A DNA stretch of 64,000 bases, from the NCBI RefSeq assembly GCF_019216885.1, contig NZ_JAAQRC020000001.1, positions 1,736,001 to 1,800,000 on the forward strand. The letters run 5' to 3'. The stretch comes from Methylobacterium sp. SyP6R. Lineage in GTDB: Bacteria; Pseudomonadota; Alphaproteobacteria; Rhizobiales; Beijerinckiaceae. Position 1 is the stretch's first letter, and each line of letters opens with the position of its first letter. Below the pieces are notes generated by a model, which ran no database searches, was not told the origin of the DNA, and worked only from the letters and a program-made list of their open reading frames with translations. This document shows positions 32,692-42,264 of this stretch, one piece after another. A program made the translations under genes and the position numbers.

Positions 32692-33996
32692 ATGCGCGTT
32701 GCGATGGTGGGAGCGGGCTATGTCGGCCTGGTCTCGGGGGCGTGCTTCGCGGATTTCGGCCATACGGTCGTGTGCGTCGACACCGCGCCGGAGAAGATTA
32801 CCGCCCTGAAGGACGGCCGCATCCCGATCTACGAGCCTGGGCTCGACGCTCTGGTGGCCGAGAACGTCCGCCAGGAGCGCCTGACCTTCACCACGAACCT
32901 CGCCGAGGCGGTGGCCGGGGCCGATGCGGTGTTCATCGCCGTCGGCACGCCGTCGCGCCGCGGCGACGGCTTTGCCGATCTCTCCTACGTCTATCAGGCG
33001 GCGCGCGACATCGCCGGGGCGGTCACCGGGCCGACCGTCGTCGTCACCAAGTCCACCGTGCCGGTCGGCACCGGCGACGAGGTCGAGCGCATCGTCCGCG
33101 AGGCCCGGCCGGACATCGCCATCGCGGTCGCCTCGAATCCGGAATTCCTGCGCGAGGGCGCGGCGATCTCCGACTTCAAGCGCCCCGACCGTATCGTCAT
33201 CGGCGCCGACGACCCGAACGCCGCGGCGGTGGTGAGCGAGCTCTACCGCCCGCTCTACCTCAACCACGCCCCGATCCTGGTGACGAGCCGGCGCACCGCC
33301 GAGCTGACCAAGTACGCGGCCAACGCCTTCCTCGCCACCAAGATCACCTTCATCAACGAGATCGCGGATCTCTGCGAGCAGGTCGGCGCCGACGTGCAGG
33401 AGGTCGCCCGCGGCATCGGGCTCGACAACCGCATCGGCCGCAAGTTCCTGCATGCCGGTCCCGGCTACGGCGGCTCGTGCTTCCCGAAGGACACGCTGGC
33501 ACTGGTCAAGACCGCGCAGGATGCAGGCAGCCCGGTGCGGCTCGTCGAGACGGTGGTGGCGGTCAACGACAGCCGCAAGCGCGCCATGGCCCGCAAGGTC
33601 GTGGCGGCTTGCGGCGGATCGGTGCGGGGAAAGCGGATCGCGGTGCTCGGCCTCACCTTCAAGCCGAACACCGACGACATGCGCGAGGCGCCGTCCCTGT
33701 CGATCATCACCGGCCTGCAGGATGCCGGCGCCAGGATCGTGGCCTACGACCCGGAGGGCGTGGAGCAGTCCCGCCCGCTGCTGGCCGAGGTCGAGTACGC
33801 CGCCGATCCTTACGCCTGCGCGGCCGGGGCGCACGCTCTCGTGATCGTGACCGAATGGGACGCGTTCCGGGCCCTCGATCTCAAGCGCTTGCACGGCGCA
33901 ATGGCCGAGCCGGTGCTGGTCGACCTGCGCAACGTCTATCGGCCCGAGGATGCCCGCCGGCACGGCTTCACCTATGCCAGCGTCGGCCGGCCCTGA
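32692..33996 (+). CDS. ugd: UDP-glucose 6-dehydrogenase
   Basis: 434 residues, full length for the family. It oxidises UDP-glucose to UDP-glucuronate with two NAD, supplying an acidic sugar for capsule or exopolysaccharide. Marks: MRVAMVGAGYVGLVSGACFA (NAD fold), FIAVGTPS, TKSTVPVGTGDEVE, NPEFLREGAAI, the catalytic Cys263 in GYGGSCFPKDT, and GLTFKPNTDDMREAPS in the C-terminal sugar-binding domain. The rhizobial homologue in the K-antigen region is called rkpK. It probably shares a transcript with the preceding glycosyltransferase. Confidence 0.95.
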   Translation: MRVAMVGAGYVGLVSGACFADFGHTVVCVDTAPEKITALKDGRIPIYEPGLDALVAENVRQERLTFTTNLAEAVAGADAVFIAVGTPSRRGDGFADLSYVYQAARDIAGAVTGPTVVVTKSTVPVGTGDEVERIVREARPDIAIAVASNPEFLREGAAISDFKRPDRIVIGADDPNAAAVVSELYRPLYLNHAPILVTSRRTAELTKYAANAFLATKITFINEIADLCEQVGADVQEVARGIGLDNRIGRKFLHAGPGYGGSCFPKDTLALVKTAQDAGSPVRLVETVVAVNDSRKRAMARKVVAACGGSVRGKRIAVLGLTFKPNTDDMREAPSLSIITGLQDAGARIVAYDPEGVEQSRPLLAEVEYAADPYACAAGAHALVIVTEWDAFRALDLKRLHGAMAEPVLVDLRNVYRPEDARRHGFTYASVGRP

Positions 33997-34109
33997 CCTG
34001 CGAGTTGAGCCCGGGATGGCGCAGCGTTTCCGTCGCGGTCATCAGACGGCGTGCTACGCCGTCGAGAGTTTTTCCGATACCCGTTCCACCGATCGCCGGG
34101 AGCCCGCCG

Positions 34110-34346
34110 ATGCAGACCTTCTTCGTCGAGATCAAGTGCCGCCTGGGCAAGACCTATACCGTGGCTAGCGCTCTGGCCGATCGCGAGATCGCTTCCGAGA
34201 TCTATTCCACCGCTGGTCATTACGACGTCCTGGCCAAGTTCCACGTCGATGACGGGGTGGATATCGGGCATTTCGTGGCCGAGCATGTGCAGACCATCGC
34301 GGATATCCAGGATACCCGCACCATCATCACCTTCAAGGCATTCTGA
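34110..34346 (+). CDS. stand-alone Lrp/AsnC ligand-binding (RAM) domain protein
   Basis: 78 residues that equal only the C-terminal RAM domain of Lrp/AsnC regulators (MQTFFVEIKCRLGKTYTVAS, GHYDVLAKFHVDDGVDIGHF, IADIQDTRTIITF). The helix-turn-helix is absent. Such SraA-like proteins form rings, bind amino acids and may modulate full-length Lrp proteins. Located between ugd and the repeat copy C; no direct partner is evident. Confidence 0.85.
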   Translation: MQTFFVEIKCRLGKTYTVASALADREIASEIYSTAGHYDVLAKFHVDDGVDIGHFVAEHVQTIADIQDTRTIITFKAF

Positions 34347-34358
34347 CCGCAACCGCTG

Positions 34359-34460
34359 GAGCATTGTCCGACGGAGCGGAGACCGGTTCGTCGCGGAAAA
34401 TGCGGAAAAATCAAAGACCTGGAGCACGGCCCGATTGCGACGCGATCGGGCCGTGCTCGA
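34359..34460 (+). repeat. intergenic repeat family, copy C
   Basis: Begins GGAGCATTGTCCGACGGAGC, contains GAGACCGGTTCGTCGCGG and ATCAAAGACC, and ends in a hairpin of 14 bp (34423-34436 with 34446-34459). It shares the core with copy A in the same orientation. It starts 13 bp after the RAM-domain gene stop, so it may serve as its terminator. Confidence 0.8.
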
Positions 34461-34818
34461 GCGCGGGCGGTGCCCGCGCCGGTCTGCCCCAATGCGACCC
34501 GATTCATCGGGTCTAACGCATCTGGCGCGCCCCGGTCCGGCCCGGGTCGCGTCAAGCTCGATCGGATGGTGTGCGGGGTCTGGCAAATCTTCTCAATGAC
34601 AGTGTTGTGTCGCGTGTAAGGGCTTTGTGCCTGGTCGTGCGGCAGGACTTTGACTGATGAAGGGATGTCACACTTGGACCAAGTCTTGCTTCTTCGGGAT
34701 GGCCCGCGCCGTTCCGGGGTTGGCGCGGCGCGGCCCTCATACTATGGGTTGGGTTGAATGCCCGGGTGCGGCGCCGCCGCGTCCGGTCCTCCGTAAATGA
34801 GCGTGTAGCGAATCGAAC
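34461..34818. other. upstream region of the large synthase gene
   Basis: 358 bp without a gene; presumably carries the promoter of the synthase gene. The part around 34575-34690 is less GC-rich than the flanks. I see no clear -35/-10 pair. Confidence 0.5.
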
Positions 34819-37800
34819 GTGACACAGCGTCCTGACATCGCGATCATCGGTCGGGCCTGCCGGCTTCCGGGCGCCTCCGGCGTCGACAGCCTCTGGCAGA
34901 TGCTCATCGAGGGACGGTGCGCCGTCTCGCGCATCCCGGAGGACCGGTGGTCCCTGGAGCGCATGGGCCACCCCCGGGCGCAGGAGCGCGGCAAGAGCTA
35001 CACCTGGGCTGCGGGCGTCATCGACGATCCGTGGTCGTTCGACCCGTCCGTGTTCGGCATCTCCCCTCGCGAGGCCGAGCAGATGGACCCGCAGCAGCGC
35101 CTGCTGCTGGAACTGACCTGGGAAGCCCTGGAGAGCGCGGGCCTGCGGCCGTCGGCGGTGGCCGGCAGCCCGATCGGCGTGTTCGTGGGCGCGTCCTCGC
35201 TCGATTACGGCAACCTGCGCGTGCTCGACACCGCCTCGGGCGACGCCTACGCGGCGACCGGCAACACGCTGTCGATCCTGTCGAACCGCATCTCCTACAT
35301 CTTCGACCTGAAGGGGCCGAGCTTCACCCTCGACACCGCCTGCTCGTCGTCCCTCGTCGCGCTGGACGCCGCGGTCGCGGCGATCGCCTCGGGGCGGATC
35401 GACACGGCGGTGGTGGCCGGCGTCAACCTGCTGGTCAGCCCGTTCAACTTCGTGTCGTTCTCCAACGCCTCGATGCTGTCGCGCACCGGCCTGTGCCAGG
35501 CCTTCTCGGCCAGCGCCGACGGCTACGTGCGCGCCGAAGGCGGCGTCGTCCTGGTGCTGCAATCAGCCGCCGCCGCCGCCCGCAACGGGTCGACGGTGCG
35601 CGGCGTGATCGCCGCCTCGAAGGTCAATTCGGACGGGCGCACCACCGGCATTTCCCTGCCGTCGGGCTACGCACAAGGAGCCCTGCTGGAGGAGATCTAC
35701 CGCGAGGCCGGGGTCGCCCTCGACGCGATCACCTTCATGGAGGCGCACGGCACCGGCACTCCCGTCGGCGACCCGATCGAGGCCGGCGCCATCGGCGGCA
35801 AGCTCGGCCGCGGCCGCGCGACGCCCCTGCCGATCGGCTCGATCAAGACCAATATCGGCCATACCGAGCCGGTCTCCGGCCTCGCCGGCCTGCTCAAGGC
35901 CAGCCTGGCGCTGGAGCACGACCTGCTGCCGCCCTCGCTGCACAGCGCCGAGCTCAACCCGGCGATCCCGTTCGACGAGCTGAACCTCGCGGTCAACCGT
36001 ACGCTGCTGCCCCTGCCCCGTACCGGCCAGGCGCGCTTTGCCGGCGTCAACTCGTTCGGCTTCGGCGGCACAAACGCCCACGTCATCCTGACCGACCCGG
36101 CGCCGGTCGCGGTCGCCGCGGCCTCGGCGCAGCCGGCAGCGGAAGTGCTGCTGGTCTCGGCCCAGACCAAGGCGGCGCTCGCCGACCTCGCCCAGGATTA
36201 CGCGACCCGCCTCGACGGCGCGGATGCGGCCGAGATCGCCCGCGTCGCGGCGGCGGCGGCGCATCGCCGCGAGCGCCTGCCGGTCCGCGCCGCGATCCCG
36301 CTGCGCGACCTCGATGCGGAAGCCGTGACCGAGGCCCTGCGGGCCATCGCCGAGGGTGAGGAGAGCCCTGCGGCGGTCGTCGCAACCGCGGTCGAGCGTG
36401 CCGGCGGCGTCGCCTTCGTGTATTCGGGCAACGGCAGCCAGTGGGCTGGGATGGGCCGGGATGCCTATGCCCTCAACCCGGTCTTCCGCGCCCGCTTCGA
36501 CGAGGCCGATGCGCTGTTCAAGCCGCTCGCCGGCTGGTCGCTGAAGGACGCGCTCTTCGCCGACGACCTGGAGAAGCGTCTCGCGCTGACCAGCGTGTCG
36601 CAGCCGCTGATCTTCGCGATCGAGGCCGCCTCCACCGCGGCGCTCAAGGCCGTCGGCCTGACGCCGACCGCGATCGTCGGCCACTCGGTCGGCGAGATCG
36701 GCGCGGCGGAGGCCGCCGGCATCCTGACGCTCGAACAGGCGGTGAAGGTCATCTTCTACCGCTCGAAGCACCAGGAGGCGACCCGCGGGCTCGGCACCAT
36801 GGCGGTGCTGCTCGCCCCCGTCGAGGAGGTGCAGACCTTCCTCGCCGATTACCCCGAACTGGATATCGCCGCCTATAACAGCCCGAAGGCCGTGACGGTG
36901 GCGGGTCCCGTGGCGGCGATCGACGCCGCCATGAAGGCGCTGGCGCGCAAGCGCCGCCGCGGCCGCAAGCTCGACCTCGACTACGCCTTCCACGGCCGGC
37001 TGATGGACCCGATCGAGGCGCCGCTGCGGCGCGACCTCGCCGGGCTCAAGCCCTCCGCCGGCACCGTGCCGCTCGCCTCGACGGTGACCGGCGACGTGCT
37101 CGTCGGCACCGCCTTCGACGCCGGCTACTGGTGGCGCAACATCCGCGAGCCGGTGCGGTTCAGCGCGGCGGTCCAGGCCGCGGCGCAAGCCGGTGCCCGG
37201 ATCTTCGTCGAGGTCGGCCCGCGCCCGACCCTGCTGCCGCATATCGGCGACTGCCTCGAGCCGCTCGGCCTCGACGGCGCCACCGTCGGCGTGCTGCCGA
37301 AGAAGACCCTGGAGGTCGACCCGTTCCGCCGCGCGCTGGCGGCGGCGCTCGCCGCCGGTGCCGCGATCGACGAGGCGGTCGCCTTCGGCGCCGATCCGGC
37401 GGGCAGCGTGGCGCTGCCGCACTACCCCTGGCAGCGCAAGGTCTTCCGCCTGCCTGAGACCACCGAGGCGGTGAACCCGGCGAGCGCCCGGCCCTACCAT
37501 CCGCTGATCGGCGCCCGCCAGGGGCCGGACGGGCTGGAATGGCTCGCCCATCTCGACGTCGCGACGGTGCCGGAACTCGACGACCACCGCATCGACGGCC
37601 AGGCGATCCTGCCCGGTGCGGGCTTCGCCGAGATGGCTTTGGCGGTCGGCCGCGAGATCGTGCGCTCGGAGAGCGTGACGCTGGCGGATCTCGAGATCCA
37701 GCAGCCGATGGTCTTCGCCGAGGAGGCGGTGCGCGAGGTGCTGTGCCGCTTCTCGCCCGGCGCCAACCTGGTGCAGATCCTGTCCCGGCCGCGCCTGAGC

Positions 37801-40800
37801 CAGGCGCCCTGGCAGCTCCACGCCGTCGCCAAGCTGGTCGAGGGCGAGACGCCGCTGCCGCCGCGCCTGACCGGCCGCGACATGGCCGCCCTGCCCTCCG
37901 AGACCACGGTCGACGGCGAGGCGCTCTATGCCCGCGCCAAGGCCTCCGGCCTCGGCTTCGGCCCGTCCTTCCGCCAGGTCGCCCGCTCGGCCCGGCTCGA
38001 CGATGCCACCATCGTCTCCGATCTCGTGCCCGCCGAGGCCCATGCCCGCTACGGCGTGGTGCCGGCGCGCCTGGATTCCTGCTTCCACGGCCTGATCCTG
38101 CTCTTCGCCGACCTTCTCGGCGAGGCGGCGAGCCGGGCCTACGTGCCGATCCGCTTCGGCGAGATCCGGCTCGTGCGTCCCGGCGCGGCGATCGCCCGGG
38201 CGGTGATCCGCACCCGGCGCTGCAACGAGCGCAGCATCCTGGCCGACTTCACCCTGGTGGACGAGGCCGGCGAGGTGATCGCCACACTGCGCGAGGGCCG
38301 GTTCCAGGCCCTGCGGATGAAGGGCGGCAACGACCTCGACGCCTTCGCGATCCGCCAGTTCACCGAACTCGCCACCGAGCCGACGGCGATCGCGCTGGAG
38401 CCGCAGCCGGCCGTCGCGGCCCTGGTCCGTCGCCAGGCCGGTTCGGTCACCGCCACCGGCGAGGCGGCACTCGGCGCCGGTCACATGCTGCTCGAAGGCT
38501 GGGCGACCTCGCTCGCCGACCGGCTCGCCCGCGGCCTCGCGGTCGGCAGCGTCGTCGACGTCGCGGCCTCGCGCCGGCTGCCGGCGGCGCTTCGCCCCTG
38601 GCTCGTCAACCAGCTCCTGGCGCTGGAGGTCAGCGGGCTCGCCGATGCCGCGGGCGACGGGCGCTGGCGCCTGCGCGCCGACGTGACGCTGCCCGAGCCC
38701 GACGAGATCATGCGCTGGATCGCGGCGGATCATCCGGAGCTGTCGGCGGAACTCCTGCTCTGCGCCGATCTCGGCGCCGTGGTCTCGCGGGTGCTGGCCG
38801 GCTCCCTCGCCGACGCGCCGTCCCTGCCGCAGGCGGCGCTCGACGCCTTCTCGTTGCGCGGCGCCACCGTCCGGGCCTCGGCCGACACGGTGATGCGGCT
38901 CCTTGACGACAGCGTCGCGTCGCTGCCCCGCGACCGGGCGCTCCGCCTGCTCCAGGTCGGGTTCGGCCCGCTCTCGGCCCAGGTCGCGACCTTCGCCGGC
39001 CTCAACGAGGCGCGCCTGACGGTGTTCGAGGCCGACCGGCGTCTCGCCGAGCGCGCCCGCCTCGCCCTGCCCGCCGGCGTCACGATCGTCGAGGATCCGG
39101 CGGCCCTCGGCCACGCCGCCTTCGACGCGGTACTGGCGAGCGACGTGCTCCACCGCGCCTCCCGCGACCTCCTCAGTCCCCTGGCGTCGAGCCTCGCGGC
39201 CGGCGGCCTGTTCGCGGCGGTCGAGCCCGGCGCCTCGCTGTTCCGCGACATGGTGTTCGGCCTCGATGCCGGCTGGTTCGAGTCCCACGGCGACGTGCCG
39301 GTCGGCCGCCTCGACGACGTGGCGGGCTGGCAGCGCTCCTTGAGCGCCGTCGGCCTCGTCAAGGTCGCGGCGGACCGCGCCGTCACCCGCAACGGCAACG
39401 ATCTCCTGCTGCTGGCGGAAGCCCCGCCCCGGCCGAAGGCCGCCGCCGGCCAGACTTTCGCCTTCGTCATCGGCTCCGAGGACGAGTTCGCGGCCGAGAC
39501 CGCGTCGTCGCTCGCCACGCTGCTCGTGGCGAGCGGGGTCCACGTCTCGATCATCCTCGATTCCGAGGCCTCCTTGCGCGAGCTGGAGCGCGAGACGCCC
39601 GACACGGTGGTCTATCTCGCCGGCGCCTTCAACCGCGGCGGCGAGCCGGCCGAGCGGCTGCGCGAGCGTTGCCTCGGGCTCAAGCGCTGCGTCGAGCATC
39701 TCGGCACACGTCCGACCCGGCTCTGGGTCGTCTGCCCCGGCGCCACCCGCGACCGCGGCGGGCTCGCCTGCGGCGTCGAGGCCGGCATCTGGGCCTTCAC
39801 CCGGACGCTTGCCAACGAAGTGGCCTCGCTCGACGTGCGCCGCATCGACCTGTCGACGGCGATCTCCTCGAAGCGTGCCTCGGAGCGCCTGCGCGACCTG
39901 ATCCTGTCCGGCACGCCCGAGACCGAGATCGTGGTCGACGACGACGCCACCCGCGTCGTCCGCTTCTCGCAAGGTGCGCGCCCGGCCCGGCGTTCCGGCC
40001 CGGCGGCGCCGGCCGCGCGGCTCGAACGCAGCACCACCGGCGGCCTCAACGAGATGCATTGGGGCCCGGCCGAGCGCGTCGCGCCCGGTCCCGGCCAGAT
40101 CGAGATCGCGGTCGAGGCCACCGGCCTCAACTTCCGCGACGTGCTCTGGGCCCTGTCGATGCTGCCCGAGGAAATCCTCGAGGACGGCTTTGCCGGCCCG
40201 CGGCTCGGCCTCGAATGCGCCGGCCGCGTCGCCGCGGTGGGTGCGGGCGTGACCGCCTTCAAGCCCGGCGACCGGGTGGTGGCCTTCGCCCAGTCGGGCT
40301 TCTCGACCCACATCGTGGTGCCCGAGATGGTCGTGGCGGCAGCACCCCAGGGGCTGTCCTCCGAGGCCGCCGCCACCACGCCGGTGGCCTTCCTCACCGC
40401 CTTCTACGGCCTCGTGACGCTCGCCCGCCTCAAGGCCGGCGAGTGGGTGCTGGTCCATGGCGGCGCCGGCGGCGTCGGCCTCGCGGCGCTCCAGATCGCC
40501 CGGATGCGCGGCGCCCGGGTCATCGCCACCGCGGGCTCGAACGAGAAGCGTGCGCTCGTCAAGGCGCTCGGCGCCGAGCATGTGCTCGATTCCCGCTCGC
40601 TCGCCTTCGTCGACGACATCCGCCGCATCACCGGCGACGGTGTCGACGTGGTGCTCAACAGCCTGTTCGGCGAGGCGATGGAGCGCAGCCTCAATGCGTT
40701 GAAGCCCTTCGGGCGCTTCGTCGAACTGGGCAAGCGCGACTACGTCGCCAACACCCATATCGGCCTGCGGCCATTCCGTCGGAACCTGTCCTATTTCGGC

Positions 40801-42264
40801 GTCGACCTCGACCAGCTGCTCCAGTTCCAGCCCGATGAGGGCAAGCGGCTGTTCCGCGAGGTGATGGCTCTGTTCACCGACGGCAGCCTGAAGGCGCTGC
40901 CCTATCAGCCCTTCGCCGCAGAAGAGGTCTCGGACGCGTTCCGGCTGATGCAGCAATCGGGTCACATCGGGAAGATCGTGATCGCGCCGCCGAAGGCCGG
41001 CACGATCCTGGCCGAGACGACGAAGCCCTTCGTGGTGGCGCCCGACCGCGTCCACCTCGTCACCGGGGGCTTAGGAGGCTTCGGCATCGAGGCGGCGCGC
41101 TGGCTCGCCGAGCGTGGTGCGCGCCACATCGCCCTCGTCGGCCGCAAGGCGCCGACCGGCGAACCGGCGCTCTCGACCATCGCCGAGCTCAAGGCCCGCG
41201 GCGTCGCCGTCCAGGTGGAATCCTGCGACATCACCGACCGCGCCTCGGTCCAGCGCCTGCTGGAGCGGGTGGAAGCCAAGGGCGTGAAGCTTGCCGGCAT
41301 CATCCACGGCGCGATGGTGCTGCAGGACGGCCTGATCGCGAACCTCGATCCGGCGGCGCTGGAGGCGGTGATCGCCCCCAAGGTGATCGGCGCCGGCCAT
41401 CTCGACGCGCTGACCCGCGACCGGGCGCTCGACTACTTCGTGCTGTTCTCCTCGGCCACGACCTTCATCGGCAATCCGGGCCAGGGCTCCTACGTCGCCG
41501 CCAACGGCTTCATGGAGGGTCTGGCCCGCCAGCGCCGCCGCCTCGGCCTACCGGCCCTGGCGGTGGCCTGGGGCGCCATCGGCGATGTCGGGGTGCTCGC
41601 CCGCAACAAGGCGGTGATGGAGACCCTCGCCGGCCGCGTCGGGGTGACCCCGGTCGATGCCCGCAAGTCCCTCGACCTGATGGCCGAGGCGCTGGGCGTG
41701 CAGGGCACGGCGCCCGACGACGCGGTGATCGCCATCGCGGCGATGCACTGGGGCAAGGCCCGCGAGCGCCTCGCCACCCTGCGCTCGCCCAGCTACGCCA
41801 GCCTCGGCTCGGAGCAGCAGGCGGAGGCCGGCGGCCAGGTCGCGATCAGCATCGCCGGCTTGCTCCGCGCCCACGACCTCGACGACGTCCGCAAGACCGT
41901 GGCGGATGCCATCGTGGAGGACATCGCCCGCATCCTGCGCCTGCCGAAGGACGACATCAGCCGCGTGCGCCAGCTCTCGGAGATCGGCCTCGACTCGCTG
42001 ATGGGCGTCGAGCTCGGCGCGAGTCTGCAGGAGCGCTTCGGCCTCGACGCGCCGCCCTCCGGTGTGTCGAGCGGCCAGACCGTGACCGAACTCGCCGACA
42101 CCCTGATCCAGTCGGTGGCGGCCCCGGTCGACGAGAGCGCGGCGGCGGTGGTCAGCCTGTCGCAGCGCCACGGCGGGGTCGAGTCGGCCGATGCCGAGGC
42201 GCTGCAATCCCTCCAGGCGCTGGTCGAGAAGAACAGCCAGGACATCAAGGTCATCACCCAATGA
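34819..42264 (+). CDS. rkpA: type I modular polyketide/fatty-acid synthase, RkpA-like
   Basis: 2481 residues from a GTG. Domain order by motif: KS (Cys175 in TACSSS, His310 in HGTGT, His348 in NIGHTE); AT (Ser623 in GHSVGE, His725 in YAFH); DH (His923 in HRIDGQAILP, Asp1086 in LDSCFHG); a degenerate methyltransferase-like stretch (about 1375-1480, with VGFGP in place of a SAM-binding glycine loop); ER (GGAGGVG near 1881); KR (TGGLGGFG near 2082, Tyr2225, Asn2229); ACP (Ser2393 in GLDSL). All reducing domains look intact, so it should make a saturated chain iteratively. No thioesterase is present. Size and downstream partners match RkpA of Sinorhizobium K-antigen synthesis. It overlaps the next gene (ATGA). 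Confidence 0.9.
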   Translation: MTQRPDIAIIGRACRLPGASGVDSLWQMLIEGRCAVSRIPEDRWSLERMGHPRAQERGKSYTWAAGVIDDPWSFDPSVFGISPREAEQMDPQQRLLLELTWEALESAGLRPSAVAGSPIGVFVGASSLDYGNLRVLDTASGDAYAATGNTLSILSNRISYIFDLKGPSFTLDTACSSSLVALDAAVAAIASGRIDTAVVAGVNLLVSPFNFVSFSNASMLSRTGLCQAFSASADGYVRAEGGVVLVLQSAAAAARNGSTVRGVIAASKVNSDGRTTGISLPSGYAQGALLEEIYREAGVALDAITFMEAHGTGTPVGDPIEAGAIGGKLGRGRATPLPIGSIKTNIGHTEPVSGLAGLLKASLALEHDLLPPSLHSAELNPAIPFDELNLAVNRTLLPLPRTGQARFAGVNSFGFGGTNAHVILTDPAPVAVAAASAQPAAEVLLVSAQTKAALADLAQDYATRLDGADAAEIARVAAAAAHRRERLPVRAAIPLRDLDAEAVTEALRAIAEGEESPAAVVATAVERAGGVAFVYSGNGSQWAGMGRDAYALNPVFRARFDEADALFKPLAGWSLKDALFADDLEKRLALTSVSQPLIFAIEAASTAALKAVGLTPTAIVGHSVGEIGAAEAAGILTLEQAVKVIFYRSKHQEATRGLGTMAVLLAPVEEVQTFLADYPELDIAAYNSPKAVTVAGPVAAIDAAMKALARKRRRGRKLDLDYAFHGRLMDPIEAPLRRDLAGLKPSAGTVPLASTVTGDVLVGTAFDAGYWWRNIREPVRFSAAVQAAAQAGARIFVEVGPRPTLLPHIGDCLEPLGLDGATVGVLPKKTLEVDPFRRALAAALAAGAAIDEAVAFGADPAGSVALPHYPWQRKVFRLPETTEAVNPASARPYHPLIGARQGPDGLEWLAHLDVATVPELDDHRIDGQAILPGAGFAEMALAVGREIVRSESVTLADLEIQQPMVFAEEAVREVLCRFSPGANLVQILSRPRLSQAPWQLHAVAKLVEGETPLPPRLTGRDMAALPSETTVDGEALYARAKASGLGFGPSFRQVARSARLDDATIVSDLVPAEAHARYGVVPARLDSCFHGLILLFADLLGEAASRAYVPIRFGEIRLVRPGAAIARAVIRTRRCNERSILADFTLVDEAGEVIATLREGRFQALRMKGGNDLDAFAIRQFTELATEPTAIALEPQPAVAALVRRQAGSVTATGEAALGAGHMLLEGWATSLADRLARGLAVGSVVDVAASRRLPAALRPWLVNQLLALEVSGLADAAGDGRWRLRADVTLPEPDEIMRWIAADHPELSAELLLCADLGAVVSRVLAGSLADAPSLPQAALDAFSLRGATVRASADTVMRLLDDSVASLPRDRALRLLQVGFGPLSAQVATFAGLNEARLTVFEADRRLAERARLALPAGVTIVEDPAALGHAAFDAVLASDVLHRASRDLLSPLASSLAAGGLFAAVEPGASLFRDMVFGLDAGWFESHGDVPVGRLDDVAGWQRSLSAVGLVKVAADRAVTRNGNDLLLLAEAPPRPKAAAGQTFAFVIGSEDEFAAETASSLATLLVASGVHVSIILDSEASLRELERETPDTVVYLAGAFNRGGEPAERLRERCLGLKRCVEHLGTRPTRLWVVCPGATRDRGGLACGVEAGIWAFTRTLANEVASLDVRRIDLSTAISSKRASERLRDLILSGTPETEIVVDDDATRVVRFSQGARPARRSGPAAPAARLERSTTGGLNEMHWGPAERVAPGPGQIEIAVEATGLNFRDVLWALSMLPEEILEDGFAGPRLGLECAGRVAAVGAGVTAFKPGDRVVAFAQSGFSTHIVVPEMVVAAAPQGLSSEAAATTPVAFLTAFYGLVTLARLKAGEWVLVHGGAGGVGLAALQIARMRGARVIATAGSNEKRALVKALGAEHVLDSRSLAFVDDIRRITGDGVDVVLNSLFGEAMERSLNALKPFGRFVELGKRDYVANTHIGLRPFRRNLSYFGVDLDQLLQFQPDEGKRLFREVMALFTDGSLKALPYQPFAAEEVSDAFRLMQQSGHIGKIVIAPPKAGTILAETTKPFVVAPDRVHLVTGGLGGFGIEAARWLAERGARHIALVGRKAPTGEPALSTIAELKARGVAVQVESCDITDRASVQRLLERVEAKGVKLAGIIHGAMVLQDGLIANLDPAALEAVIAPKVIGAGHLDALTRDRALDYFVLFSSATTFIGNPGQGSYVAANGFMEGLARQRRRLGLPALAVAWGAIGDVGVLARNKAVMETLAGRVGVTPVDARKSLDLMAEALGVQGTAPDDAVIAIAAMHWGKARERLATLRSPSYASLGSEQQAEAGGQVAISIAGLLRAHDLDDVRKTVADAIVEDIARILRLPKDDISRVRQLSEIGLDSLMGVELGASLQERFGLDAPPSGVSSGQTVTELADTLIQSVAAPVDESAAAVVSLSQRHGGVESADAEALQSLQALVEKNSQDIKVITQ

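Noticed and set aside
35563..41055. 1830-codon open frame antisense to the synthase gene
   Set aside because: It mirrors the codon pattern of the sense gene in high-GC DNA, is His/Arg/Gly-rich with no domain, while the sense strand carries intact synthase motifs.
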